NCBI RefSeq assembly: GCF_004375085.3
Contig: NZ_SNAQ03000007.1
Location: 62,001-126,000, forward strand
Reading direction: 5' to 3'
Length of the DNA stretch: 64,000 nt
DNA from: Lewinella sp. W8
Lineage (GTDB): Bacteria; Bacteroidota; Bacteroidia; Chitinophagales; Saprospiraceae
A program made the position numbers and the translations under genes. Below are positions 24,581-33,249 of this stretch, one piece after another. The notes beneath the pieces are model-generated. The model ran no database searches. It was not told the origin of the DNA and saw nothing but the letters and a program-made list of their open reading frames with translations. Every line of letters starts with the position of its first letter. Positions within the stretch are counted from its first letter, which is position 1.

Positions 24581-25867
24581 ATGGAACCGTATACGCTCAT
24601 CATCGGCTGTAGTGTTATCATTATCTGCTCTTTCTTTTTTGGGGAAGTTTCTAAGAAAACCAACATCCCCTCTGTACTCATGCTTATTTTTTTGGGGATC
24701 GGTCTTCAGTATGCCTTTCCCTTCATGACCGAGTTCGACCTTGGCGATACGCTCAAAACGCTGGGTACTGTCGGCTTGATCATGATCGTCCTCGAAGCGG
24801 CGCTCGAACTGGAGTTGAAACCGGAAAAGTACCTGCCCATCGCCAAATCCTTTTTTATTGCCCTGGTCGGCTTATTGTTGTCTACCTGGGTAGCCGCTGA
24901 GATCCTTAAATATCTGATTGATGGGATGACTACCCTCTCGGCTTGGTTGTACGCAACTCCCTTGTCCATTCTTTCCAGCGCCATCATCATCCCCAGCGTG
25001 ACGGAATTGCGACCAGATAAGAAGGAGTTCCACATCTACGAAAGTACCTTCTCTGATATCCTGGGCATCATGCTCTTTTTCTTCCTTGCCGGTCAGCTTG
25101 ACCACGGTGGACAAAGTGATCACGCCGGCGGTACGGGCATTGGTAGCTTTTTCGGGTTGACGGGCCTGACCGTCGTTCTCTCTCTCCTGGCCGCTTACCT
25201 AATCATGGTCGTCTTCCAGGGAATCAAAAGCCATACCAAGCTTTTTTTACTAATCGCCGTTCTGCTACTCCTCTACGCAGTCGGCAAGAAGTTTCACCTC
25301 TCCTCGCTGATCATCATCCTGGTCTTCGGTTTGGTGATCGCCAATGTGAAACTCTTCTTCCGCGGCCCCTTCAAGCGCTGGCTCAACTTGCGTAAAGCGA
25401 AGCACATCTACGAGGGGTTACACGTCATCACCATGGAGACGGCCTTTGTAATCCGCACCTTCTTCTTCGTAGTCTTTGGCCTGACCATCGCCGTAGCTTC
25501 CATCTTTAGCCTCGATGTAGCCCTGGTGAGTGGTCTGATACTACTCTCCATTTACGTGATTCGTTTCGTTTTGCTCCGACTCTTCGTGGGTAAGGACATT
25601 TTACCGCAACTCTTCGTCGCTCCCCGGGGCCTGATCACCGTCCTCCTGTTCAATGACATTCCCGAAACGGCGTTAGTAGCAGGCTTTGATGCTGGTATTC
25701 TTCTTTTTGTCATTCTCGGCACCAGCCTCCTGATGACCTTGGCAATGATCTGGGATAAGCAGCGAACTGGAAGGGCTGTCAAGGAATCCAAATCTAATCC
25801 CGTTGGCTATACTGCCTATCAGGCTCCCCGAGTGAGAGAAACTGAACCCGAGGTATTAGTTCCCTAA
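24581..25867 (+). CDS. CPA-family cation:proton antiporter
   Basis: 428 aa, about 12 transmembrane helices. The N-terminal helices 'VSKKTNIPSVLMLIFLGIGL' and 'TVGLIMIVLEAALELELKP' match the start of NhaP/Kef-type exchangers, and 'LSSAIIIPSVTELRPDKKE' and 'IYESTFSDILGIMLFFFLAG' carry the conserved polar residues of the transport core ('ESTFSD' as ion-binding region). There is no TrkA regulatory domain. The family exchanges Na+ or K+ for protons. It follows the MscS-like gene by 18 nt in the ATPase operon. Confidence 0.88.
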   Translation: MEPYTLIIGCSVIIICSFFFGEVSKKTNIPSVLMLIFLGIGLQYAFPFMTEFDLGDTLKTLGTVGLIMIVLEAALELELKPEKYLPIAKSFFIALVGLLLSTWVAAEILKYLIDGMTTLSAWLYATPLSILSSAIIIPSVTELRPDKKEFHIYESTFSDILGIMLFFFLAGQLDHGGQSDHAGGTGIGSFFGLTGLTVVLSLLAAYLIMVVFQGIKSHTKLFLLIAVLLLLYAVGKKFHLSSLIIILVFGLVIANVKLFFRGPFKRWLNLRKAKHIYEGLHVITMETAFVIRTFFFVVFGLTIAVASIFSLDVALVSGLILLSIYVIRFVLLRLFVGKDILPQLFVAPRGLITVLLFNDIPETALVAGFDAGILLFVILGTSLLMTLAMIWDKQRTGRAVKESKSNPVGYTAYQAPRVRETEPEVLVP

Positions 25868-25904
25868 CTAATCCTTACGCCAAAAGCAGAAGAGAAGTCC
25901 CGTC

Positions 25905-26585
25905 ATGCAGCACATTATTTCTAAGCCATTCACCATTATCAATCGGCTGCTGGAGCGGCGGTATCGCTCGTTACTCATTGCACTCGTGGCCATGATTATT
26001 TTGCCGAGCTTCTTCGAAGGTTCTCGCTATCAGGGCTTACTCTCCTTCTTCTTTAATTCGCTGACTATTCTTCTCTGCATCTACGCGGTGCATGAGACGA
26101 AGCGGCAATTGCATGGCGGAATCTTACTGGCCCTCGTCGTGATCATTGTCAATCAATTTGGTGTCTTTAAATCTGAGGCGACCCTTGATTTCTATCTCAG
26201 TTTTATCATCTATTTGGTGTTCTATGCTTTCGTGGCCTATACACTACTGAAGATGATCATAGCGACCGAAGAGGTAAATATCGGTGTACTCTATGCCGCC
26301 GTGCTGGTCTACTTACTCATTGGCATTATTGGGGGATACTTACTCATGCTGATTGAAAACGCCTCCCCCGGGTCTATTAATAATTTACACATTGAGAATA
26401 TCACCAACCCCAGCAAATTCTTCTACTTCTCATTCATTACTCTGAGTACGTTAGGATACGGAGATATTACCCCTGCCTCCCCACCAGCAAGGTCAATCTG
26501 CATGATTCTTAGCACCGCCGGGCCACTTTACCTGACGATCCTGGTTGCCCTTCTGGTTTCTCGCTTCGATCACGCCGAGCTGTAG
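25905..26585 (+). CDS. Two-pore-helix type K+ channel family protein
   Basis: 226 aa. Four short N-terminal hydrophobic segments (about residues 22-120) precede the pore module: a helix at ~128-148, the pore helix 'FFYFSFITLS' and selectivity filter TLGYGD (Thr182-Asp187), then a last helix to the C-terminus. The filter sequence predicts K+ selectivity. No voltage sensor charges and no cytosolic regulatory domain. 37 nt after the antiporter gene, same operon. Confidence 0.88.
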   Translation: MQHIISKPFTIINRLLERRYRSLLIALVAMIILPSFFEGSRYQGLLSFFFNSLTILLCIYAVHETKRQLHGGILLALVVIIVNQFGVFKSEATLDFYLSFIIYLVFYAFVAYTLLKMIIATEEVNIGVLYAAVLVYLLIGIIGGYLLMLIENASPGSINNLHIENITNPSKFFYFSFITLSTLGYGDITPASPPARSICMILSTAGPLYLTILVALLVSRFDHAEL

Positions 26586-26606
26586 TATTTATCAACCAAC
26601 CTATTT

Positions 26607-27638
26607 ATGCTACCACTCCAAAAGGCAACTTATGCCTGCTTGCTTTTCTGTATGATACTTTGCCTGATAATTTACGGCAAGGGCTTCCTGGTGCCGGTCA
26701 TTTTGGCTTTTGTGCTCTGGTACTTGATCAATGCTGTAAACCAATTAATTAGAATGATCCCGAGCGTAGGCACAAAAGCTCCTTCGGGGTTAACACTAGC
26801 TATTGCGGCTATTACGGTATTAATGATTACCGTATCCGCCGGAAGTCTGATTGGGCAACAAATCAACGCAATGGTGGCCACCGCTCCAGATTACCGCGTA
26901 AATCTGGAACAACAGCTTACCCGTATTCTTGGCGGAATTGGCTACCGCCAGCCAGTTAACCTACAGAGTATTACTTCCGAGTTGGACATCAGTAGCTATC
27001 TCGGCTCCTTGTTGTCATCTTTCAGTGCGATTGCTCGGCAGTTCCTCCTGGTGTTACTGTACACCTTATTCTTGCTCGTTGAGCAGCATACCTTTTCTCG
27101 AAAAATAGCAGCACTCCGCCTGAATAAGGAACGAAAGATGAAATTGGCCGAGGTTTTAGATAAGATCAACCGAGCCATCCGTACTTACATTGGGGTGAAG
27201 TTTGCCGCTTCCCTGGCGACGGGCTTGTTAAGTTATGTGGTCATCCAACTCGCAGGGGTAGATTTCGCGCTCTTCTGGGCTTTCCTCATTTTTGTCTTCA
27301 ACTTTATTCCAACCATTGGCTCGATTGCTGCGACCTTGTTTCCAAGTTTGATCGCCTTGGTTCAGTTCGAATATCTGACTCCCTTCTTTATCGTACTCGT
27401 TGGTGTAGGTGCCATTCAATTGGTTATTGGTGGCTTATTGGAGCCAAGGCTATACGGAAATGCCCTCAATATCAGCCCCTTCGTGGTTGTACTTACACTC
27501 ATTCTTTGGGGATTACTTTGGGGGATTGTCGGCATGCTGCTCTGTGTTCCCATCACCGTCATCATGATCACCCTCTTTGCTCAGTTTCCTACTACTCGTC
27601 CCATTGCCGTATTGCTTTCGCAGCGGGGTAGGGTGTAG
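26607..27638 (+). CDS. AI-2E family (PerM/UPF0118) membrane permease
   Basis: 343 aa. Helix pattern and signatures of the AI-2E family: N-terminal helices, a soluble loop ('DYRVNLEQQLTRILGGIGYR'), 'RAIRTYIGVKFAASLATGL' and the conserved 'FNFIPTIGSIAATLFPSLIA' and 'LEPRLYGNALNISPFVVVLT'. The family includes the AI-2 exporter TqsA, and some members from halophiles have been reported as Na+(Li+)/H+ antiporters. The antiporter and K+ channel neighbours (gaps 21 and 24 nt) favour an ion transport role here. Confidence 0.9.
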   Translation: MLPLQKATYACLLFCMILCLIIYGKGFLVPVILAFVLWYLINAVNQLIRMIPSVGTKAPSGLTLAIAAITVLMITVSAGSLIGQQINAMVATAPDYRVNLEQQLTRILGGIGYRQPVNLQSITSELDISSYLGSLLSSFSAIARQFLLVLLYTLFLLVEQHTFSRKIAALRLNKERKMKLAEVLDKINRAIRTYIGVKFAASLATGLLSYVVIQLAGVDFALFWAFLIFVFNFIPTIGSIAATLFPSLIALVQFEYLTPFFIVLVGVGAIQLVIGGLLEPRLYGNALNISPFVVVLTLILWGLLWGIVGMLLCVPITVIMITLFAQFPTTRPIAVLLSQRGRV

Positions 27639-27662
27639 TCCAATTATAAACAGCCTCGTTCT

Positions 27663-28502
27663 ATGGAAGCACCAATTACCAGAAAGGAATTCCGCAAAAA
27701 GGTCCACGAAGTACTGTTTGAAACCAGCACTCCTATCGGGCGCTTTTTCGATCTCATTTTGCTTGGGTTCATCATTCTGAGCATGCTCATCGTGATTATT
27801 GAGACGATTCCTACCATCGAGAAGGAGTATCGACAGGTACTCATCGTATTAGAATGGATGCTGACCATTGCTTTCACTTTGGAGTATATACTTCGCATTT
27901 ATACGGCTAATTTCCCCTGGCGCTATGTCCGAAGCTTTTATGGTGTCATCGACTTAGTCTCCATCATTCCTACCTACTTGGGGCTTTTTTTGGTGGGTAG
28001 CCACTCGCTCAGCATTATCCGGGCCCTGCGTCTACTTCGTGTCTTCCGCATTTTTAAACTGACCAAATACCTTTCCCAGGGAAAACTAATTATCGAAGCC
28101 CTCAAAGCCAGCAGGACAAAAATATCCGTCTTCATGTTCTTCATTCTCCTCATGGTCTGCATTTTCGGTAGCATCATGTACATTATTGAAAACGGAGAAC
28201 ACTCGGGCTTTGATAGTATCCCTCGTGGTATTTACTGGGCCATTGTTACCCTGACGACCGTAGGCTACGGGGACCTCTCTCCCGCTACCCCGCTAGGGCA
28301 GTTCATGGCTAGCCTCATCATGATCGCCGGCTACGCCGTCCTGGCCGTTCCCACCGGGATCGTTACGGCGGAAATGACGAAGGTCTCCGATGCGGTAGAC
28401 GCTGAAATCGCCGCTGAAGAAGGAAAAGAGTGTTCCCGATGTGGGGAGGTGGATAATAAGCAGGTGGCGTGGTATTGTATGCGGTGTGGGGAGAAGCTTT
28501 AA
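27663..28502 (+). CDS. Voltage-sensor K+ channel with C-terminal zinc ribbon
   Basis: 279 aa. Six helices: S1-S3 at about residues 28-110, an S4 with regularly spaced arginines ('IIRALRLLRVFRIFKLTKYL'), then S5, pore and S6 with filter TVGYGD (Thr199-Asp204). The soluble tail ends in a zinc ribbon with CxxC pairs Cys257/Cys260 and Cys272/Cys275 (CSRCGE ... CMRCGEKL). This is a KvAP-like bacterial Kv channel; the zinc ribbon is unusual and may sense metal or redox state or stabilise the tetramer. Last gene of the ATPase/channel operon; it ends 5 nt from the convergent barrel gene. Confidence 0.9.
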   Translation: MEAPITRKEFRKKVHEVLFETSTPIGRFFDLILLGFIILSMLIVIIETIPTIEKEYRQVLIVLEWMLTIAFTLEYILRIYTANFPWRYVRSFYGVIDLVSIIPTYLGLFLVGSHSLSIIRALRLLRVFRIFKLTKYLSQGKLIIEALKASRTKISVFMFFILLMVCIFGSIMYIIENGEHSGFDSIPRGIYWAIVTLTTVGYGDLSPATPLGQFMASLIMIAGYAVLAVPTGIVTAEMTKVSDAVDAEIAAEEGKECSRCGEVDNKQVAWYCMRCGEKL

Positions 28503-28507
28503 GCGTT

Positions 28508-29314
28508 CTACAACGTCACCGTAAAAGCCGTAACAAACCGATGAAACCAATTCCGGATCGGCACGACTGGGTCAGGATCATAAATATTCTGGTAACGAGC
28601 CCCCAGCCGCAGATACTGACTGATCTGCCAGGAAAAAGCCGTACTGGAGCCCAGCCGAGCACCGCTCAGGAGTTCGTCGAACCGAGCCTGGTGGTAGACG
28701 CTAAGGTCCAAGAAGTATTGGTCTCCAAACCACTGCTTCCAACTCCCGTACAAATTGAATTTGACCGCTCGGGTCAAAATTGGTGTACGGTCTACGGGCA
28801 GTAACTCATCACGAACGCCCCGGTAGGTCCACTTCTCGTATTCATAGAACACACCAGCGCCTACATACAACCCCGAGCGTTGTTGCAGCCGTAGGGCGTA
28901 CCGTAAATTGGCCCCCACTCCGTATCCCAATTCCAAACCCCGCGCGTTGGCCCACTGCAACTGTGCGTAAGATTCCGGCATCCACCGGTGTCCCTTTCGG
29001 CTTTTAAATTTGGAGAAAAAGTACCCGCCGCTCAGCGCCACATTACCACCCACCGACGTGAACTCCAACTTATGCGCCAGTACCAGACTGTTCTCTTTGA
29101 TACGCAAGGCCACATCGGCTAAGCTGCTGACCTCCACCAGCAAGTCTTTCTGCGTCTGAATCTTGATTTCCGGCGAAAAAGTTCCCCGAAACTGCCGACT
29201 TGAGTCCATAAGCACGATGAAACTCTCCGGGAAGATCAGTTGCGCCCGAATGCCCCCCATTCCCGCCCAACATAGTAGGGCAAGAGTCAAGAACCCTTTT
29301 CGATAAAACTTCAT
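28508..29314 (-). CDS. Outer-membrane beta-barrel protein
   Basis: 268 aa with a signal peptide ending near 'GGIRAQ'. The mature part alternates in strands ('YAQLQWANARGLELGYGVGA', 'SGLYVGAGVFYEYEKWTYRG') and ends with 'FHRFVTAFTVTL', a typical terminal barrel strand. Length fits an 8-12 strand barrel similar to DUF481-type porin-like proteins. Its ATG overlaps the stop of the DUF4421 gene (ATGA), so both are translated from one mRNA. Ligand unknown. Confidence 0.75.
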   Translation of the reverse strand: MKFYRKGFLTLALLCWAGMGGIRAQLIFPESFIVLMDSSRQFRGTFSPEIKIQTQKDLLVEVSSLADVALRIKENSLVLAHKLEFTSVGGNVALSGGYFFSKFKSRKGHRWMPESYAQLQWANARGLELGYGVGANLRYALRLQQRSGLYVGAGVFYEYEKWTYRGVRDELLPVDRTPILTRAVKFNLYGSWKQWFGDQYFLDLSVYHQARFDELLSGARLGSSTAFSWQISQYLRLGARYQNIYDPDPVVPIRNWFHRFVTAFTVTL

Positions 29315-30279
29315 TCCGTTTCTTTTTTTCGATTATGCACAATCCGCCACCCTACGACCAGCGCCATCCGCGTATTTCTGATCCGCGCGTTCAACCGGTC
29401 CCCGACTTCGTAACCCGGTAGGAAAGAACCGCGCAGGGAAGCGAACAGCCGAATTCCATTATAACCCATGGCCAGCCGCCCACGTACGCGCGGACTGACC
29501 CTAAAACGCCGTTCATCCGTTCCAGCATCTCCGCCGGTATACTGATTGTACCTGAATTCAAGTCCGGCTACCGCCAAGGGGGTCAAATACCAACCGCCAG
29601 GGCTCGACCAGGTATGGCCGTAACCAAGACCCATGCCTACTTTTTGCTGATCGAAGTTATTCACGCTAATATCGGTCCCGTCCCGCAGTTGTAAGTTGAG
29701 CCCGTCCGTTCGCAATGCTTGGTTTTCCACTGTCAACGCCAACACCGTCGAACCCTGGCTCCGGATTTGTCGCTCTGAGTTCTTGAACGCCGCCCGCAGC
29801 GAAAAGCGATCGTTGAGCACCCGAAAGCCGTAAGCCCCGACTACGGTCATCCGCACGTCGGGCCGGTAAGTTGTCTCCCCGGTAACCTCATCCGCTTCTT
29901 CAAACCCGCTGATGCGCTGGGCAACTATTCCAAAGTAGCCCCATTTTTGGTAAAAGTCCAGGTTCAACGCGAGCTGCTTTGCCTCCGTGTCCGTCAGGCT
30001 ACCGATTCTGGCCAGGGGCAGACTAAGCGTAAGGTTGGCGATCCCGTAGCGTGCGCCCAGGGTGGCGTTGGCCCCAGCATTTCGAAAATCAAGCGTTTTT
30101 TCAGAATTAGTGAAAAAGCGTATCTGATAATCCCGCCAGTTCGTTCCCAGCCGGACGTTATTACGTGCTGCCACCGCTTCCACGTAGTCACCAGCGTCTT
30201 CCGCCTCTTGAGCGGCCAGTAGGCTAGGGAAGACCCCACCTAGAAATAACAAAACCCAAAAACTACACCTTATATACAT
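29311..30279 (-). CDS. DUF4421 family outer-membrane protein
   Basis: 322 aa, signal peptide ending near 'PSLLAAQ'. The sequence 'YRPDVRMTVVGAYGFRVLND' and 'RFSLRAAFKNSERQIRSQGS' is typical of the Bacteroidota DUF4421 family, a predicted barrel of unknown role. It overlaps the upstream UspA gene by 17 nt and the downstream barrel gene by 4 nt. Confidence 0.8.
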   Translation of the reverse strand: MYIRCSFWVLLFLGGVFPSLLAAQEAEDAGDYVEAVAARNNVRLGTNWRDYQIRFFTNSEKTLDFRNAGANATLGARYGIANLTLSLPLARIGSLTDTEAKQLALNLDFYQKWGYFGIVAQRISGFEEADEVTGETTYRPDVRMTVVGAYGFRVLNDRFSLRAAFKNSERQIRSQGSTVLALTVENQALRTDGLNLQLRDGTDISVNNFDQQKVGMGLGYGHTWSSPGGWYLTPLAVAGLEFRYNQYTGGDAGTDERRFRVSPRVRGRLAMGYNGIRLFASLRGSFLPGYEVGDRLNARIRNTRMALVVGWRIVHNRKKETE

Positions 30280-31135
30280 CTAGATAATCTTCTTTGAGGA
30301 CCAGCAAAGGTATCGCCGCTTCCCGAACTATCGCCTTGGTGATTGTTTGGGTAAACTGATCGATCCACCGCTTGCGCTGCCGAGTCGTCAGCATCAGTAA
30401 GTCCGTCCCTTCCGTCCTGGTGAAGTGTCTGATTTCCTTTTCGGGGTTGCCCACTACCACCCGGTAGGGGAGCCGGGAGGTGTAGCCACCGTGGATTTTC
30501 TGTTGAAGAGTGTCGATTCGGTCCTGGGTAGCCGGTACCGCATCCTTCTCCTTGACCACCGTCAGCAACTGATACTCCGCTGAGAGCCGCAGCGAAAGGT
30601 CGAAACCGTAATTAATGGCCGACAGGGTGCCGGGCGTCAGGTCCGTAGCGAAACAAATTTTCCTGATTAGATTCTGGGTGGCTCGTGGCGGAAGCAGCAA
30701 CAAAGGACATTGTGCCGTATCGACAAGATATTGCGTCAAGTTCCTGGTCAGTAAGTCCCGCAACAGCGAATGCGCTACCAACCCGATCACCACTAGATCG
30801 AAATCACCGTGTTCCAACAGCTTGGGAACTTCATTAACTACGTCCCCCTCGTAGGCGTAGGTCTCTCCTATCAGCGGCATGTTTTGCTTCCCCGTATTTT
30901 CCGCTACGAACTGGTCGAGCTCCATGCTTTCCTCCCGCTGAACGTCCAGCAGCCAAGCGTTAAATTCTCCAGGTCGGACGAAGGCATCGTATCCGCGCTC
31001 GTCCAGATTGTTCCGGAAATCGTAGATGTGGGCTAGATGCAGGGTACTCCCCAACCGTCGTGCGAAGCGCAGGGAAAAGCGGTAGTAGTCCCGGGCGTAT
31101 TCGGTGTAGCCGTTGAGGAAGAGGATGTTTTTCAT
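30263..31135 (-). CDS. Tandem universal stress protein (UspA domains)
   Basis: 290 aa from the ATG at 31135; the ten residues upstream in frame are not conserved-looking. Two Usp domains (~1-145 and ~148-290): 'KNILFLNGYTEYARDYYRFS' and 'RKICFATDLTPGTLSAINYG' are the two domain starts, 'DLVVIGLVAHSL' and 'DLLMLTTRQRKRWIDQFTQT' the ATP-site loops, the second lacking the canonical G-x2-G-x9-G spacing. UspA proteins bind nucleotide and act in stress resistance, some on ion transporters. Middle of the LapA-to-barrel operon. Confidence 0.88.
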   Translation of the reverse strand: MKNILFLNGYTEYARDYYRFSLRFARRLGSTLHLAHIYDFRNNLDERGYDAFVRPGEFNAWLLDVQREESMELDQFVAENTGKQNMPLIGETYAYEGDVVNEVPKLLEHGDFDLVVIGLVAHSLLRDLLTRNLTQYLVDTAQCPLLLLPPRATQNLIRKICFATDLTPGTLSAINYGFDLSLRLSAEYQLLTVVKEKDAVPATQDRIDTLQQKIHGGYTSRLPYRVVVGNPEKEIRHFTRTEGTDLLMLTTRQRKRWIDQFTQTITKAIVREAAIPLLVLKEDYLDVYKV

Positions 31136-31207
31136 AGCGGTTAATTTAAAGGGAAACGCCGGCAACTGAAGTCAATCGCCGGCGCTCCGTAAATCCCATG
31201 AACATTA

Positions 31208-31897
31208 CTATTTACCGCCCACCTTACGGACGTTTTCTTCGGCTCGTTTGACGGCTTTACGCTGCTCCACGATTTCGGCCTCCCGCGTCTCGATGTCAGC
31301 GGCGTTCACGCCCAATTGCTTGCGCATCTCCTCGATGGTGGCCTCGGCGTCCCGCTGGGTCTTCTGGAACTTCTCCCGGTCGCGGCGCAGGTCCTTGAGT
31401 TCTTTCTCCAGGTCGGCGAGGTGGCGCTGCTCCGTATCCAGAGCGTTGTTCGCGTGGGCTTTAGAGGTAACGCTGGCGTAGCGTTGGGCAATGGCGGCCC
31501 CGGTATCCATGAGGGTGCTTTCGGTCACCTCACCGGCGAAGCCCCGATCGGCGGTCTCGAACCACAGGATGACTGTGGCCTTCACGTTGGGGTCCGTTTT
31601 CTCTTCTACGATTTTGGCGTAGAGCTTGGTGGCACCCATGCCGGGGACAGTGGCTCCAGTAGTGACGAATTCTTCCGCCTTGCGGTTGTACTTCGTTTTA
31701 CCCCGGTAGGGCTTGATGAACTCCTCCCACTGTTCGACGGCTACGTCACGGCTGACGTCGGCCAGTTCGATCAGGTATGAATTATTAGTGCCTTGGCTCA
31801 TGTAACGCTTGGCAATGGAAAGACCATCGTACTGCTGGGCCGAGAGGCCGGCGGTGAGCAGAAGAAAAAGGGTGGTAAAGAGGGATGATTTAAACAT
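31208..31897 (-). CDS. Secreted protein with C-terminal coiled coil
   Basis: 229 aa, signal peptide ending near 'LTAGLSAQ'. The middle domain ('TGATVPGMGATKLYAKIVEE', 'ATVILWFETADRGFAGEV') is followed by a long coiled coil from ~150 to the end with clear heptads. No known catalytic motif. Probably periplasmic. Lies between the LapA-like and UspA genes (gaps 40 and 72 nt) and is likely driven from ECF-type promoter P5. Confidence 0.78.
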   Translation of the reverse strand: MFKSSLFTTLFLLLTAGLSAQQYDGLSIAKRYMSQGTNNSYLIELADVSRDVAVEQWEEFIKPYRGKTKYNRKAEEFVTTGATVPGMGATKLYAKIVEEKTDPNVKATVILWFETADRGFAGEVTESTLMDTGAAIAQRYASVTSKAHANNALDTEQRHLADLEKELKDLRRDREKFQKTQRDAEATIEEMRKQLGVNAADIETREAEIVEQRKAVKRAEENVRKVGGK

Positions 31898-31937
31898 GGT
31901 TGGTTTGTGTTATGATATTATTGGGGTGAGTGATGGC

Positions 31938-32153
31938 TTACGCGCGGCTATTCCATAGGGTGACTAGGAAGGTCAGCAGGGCGGAGGCCAATGCTACGCC
32001 GAGCAGCAGTACAGCCCGTGGAAATTCCCCGTGCCACCAGAGAATGTCGACGGAGGTGGTCTCCGTGTTCTGAAAGATGATCGTCACGATCAACCCCAGC
32101 AGTAGCAGCATGAGCAGTAAGCGAATTTGGCGGATGCCAGATTTGAGGGACAT
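31938..32153 (-). CDS. LapA-domain (DUF1049-like) small membrane protein
   Basis: 71 aa with two transmembrane helices (about residues 12-27 and 44-66) and the linking 'FQNTETTSVDILWWHGEFP', the hallmark of the LapA/YciS family: Asn-Thr after TM1 and a Trp-rich turn. Escherichia coli LapA helps LapB control lipopolysaccharide assembly. First gene of the minus-strand operon, 20 nt from the ECF-type promoter P5. Confidence 0.85.
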   Translation of the reverse strand: MSLKSGIRQIRLLLMLLLLGLIVTIIFQNTETTSVDILWWHGEFPRAVLLLGVALASALLTFLVTLWNSRA

Positions 32154-32173
32154 GGTGAAAGTTGTCGGTTAGC

Positions 32174-32202
32174 CTAAAGAGTGCGAAATATAATTACGTC
32201 AC
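32174..32202 (-). promoter_or_regulatory. ECF-type promoter P5 (LapA/UspA/barrel operon)
   Basis: On the minus strand GTGAC (32202-32198) preceded by a T-run, 15-nt spacer, ACTCTTTAG (32182-32174), 20 nt before the ATG at 32153. Confidence 0.78.
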
Positions 32203-32221
32203 AAAAAAAGTCAGCATTTTT

Positions 32222-32303
32222 GGCGCGGGCGCAGGTGCGAGGGAGGGTTATAGTCGCAAAGTACCTCGCTCCTCGTCCTCCTCTTTGCACCTGCGGCTGC
32301 GCC
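32222..32303. repeat. GC-rich palindromic repeat, copy B
   Basis: Left arm GGCGCGGGCGCAGGTGCGA and right arm TTGCACCTGCGGCTGCGCC are nearly complementary and match copy A at 20374; the centre has the same purine/pyrimidine pattern. It lies between the divergent LapA and MscS genes. Confidence 0.65.
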
Positions 32304-32348
32304 CTGATCATCTATATTTACCATTCTTACGGCAACACATCATCACAA

Positions 32349-33233
32349 ATGGAAACCGATCAAATCACCGTCTTCTTTGAATCCACCACATTTCGTAACC
32401 TAGCGGTTGTCCTTTTTGGTATTCTAGTCATCCTGACCCTCACTGCCTTTATCCGGAGGATGGTCCCCCGCTACGTAGCGGACACCAATAGCCGCTACCG
32501 TTCCCGTAAGTTTGTCAACTACATCAGCTTTGTTCTGATCTTACTTCTGGCGCTAATCGTTTACAGCAGCCAACTGTCTGGCCTTACCGTTTTTCTCGGA
32601 GTGGCTGGCGCCGGCATCGCTTTCGCTCTCCAGGAAGTTATTGCCAGTATTGCTGGCTTCGTCATCATTAACTTCTCCAGCATGTTCAAGGTGGGGGATC
32701 GGGTTATGATCGCCGGCATCCGTGGCGATGTGGTAGATATTGGTGTCCTGCGCACCACTATGATGCAGATGGGCGATTGGGTCAACGGCGACCTCTACAA
32801 CGGTCGTATCGTCCACGTTGCTAATAGCTCCGTTTTTAAAGACCCTATCCACAACTATTCCGGAGAGTTCCCCTTCCTCTGGGATGAAGTCACGATCCCA
32901 ATTCGTCTTGAGTGCGATCACGAACTCACCCGCCAAGCTTTTCTCGATATTCTTAACGAAGTACAGGGAGATTTTGCCAAGGAGGCAAAGAAGTACTGGG
33001 CGGTGATGACTGAGCGGTTCATGATTGAAAACGCCCAAGTCGCCCCGTTGGTCACTTTAGTCTTTGATGAAAACTGGATTACCTTCACTCTGCGTTTCGT
33101 AGTCGATTTCAAAAGAAGACGAATCACTAAGGATCAGATTTATAGTCAAGTGCTTAAAGCCGCTCGTGCCTCTAATGGAAAAATCGTCATTGCAGCGAGT
33201 ACGTTGGAGGTAACGACGTTTAAAGGAGAATGA
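32349..33233 (+). CDS. MscS-family mechanosensitive ion channel
   Basis: 294 aa from the ATG at 32349; the frame upstream runs through the palindromic repeat and is not coding. Three helices (about residues 13-34, 56-76, 84-108), pore helix 'VAGAGIAFALQEVIASIAGF', then 'FKVGDRVMIAGIRGDVVDIG' (beta domain) and a full alpha-beta vestibule domain. The family opens on membrane tension and relieves hypo-osmotic shock. No copy of the ECF-type motif was found before this gene. Confidence 0.9.
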   Translation: METDQITVFFESTTFRNLAVVLFGILVILTLTAFIRRMVPRYVADTNSRYRSRKFVNYISFVLILLLALIVYSSQLSGLTVFLGVAGAGIAFALQEVIASIAGFVIINFSSMFKVGDRVMIAGIRGDVVDIGVLRTTMMQMGDWVNGDLYNGRIVHVANSSVFKDPIHNYSGEFPFLWDEVTIPIRLECDHELTRQAFLDILNEVQGDFAKEAKKYWAVMTERFMIENAQVAPLVTLVFDENWITFTLRFVVDFKRRRITKDQIYSQVLKAARASNGKIVIAASTLEVTTFKGE

Positions 33234-33249
33234 ACTTGGGAATAATCGA

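Noticed and set aside
32181-32348. Earlier start for the MscS gene
   Set aside because: The frame runs through the GC-rich palindromic repeat and a promoter region.
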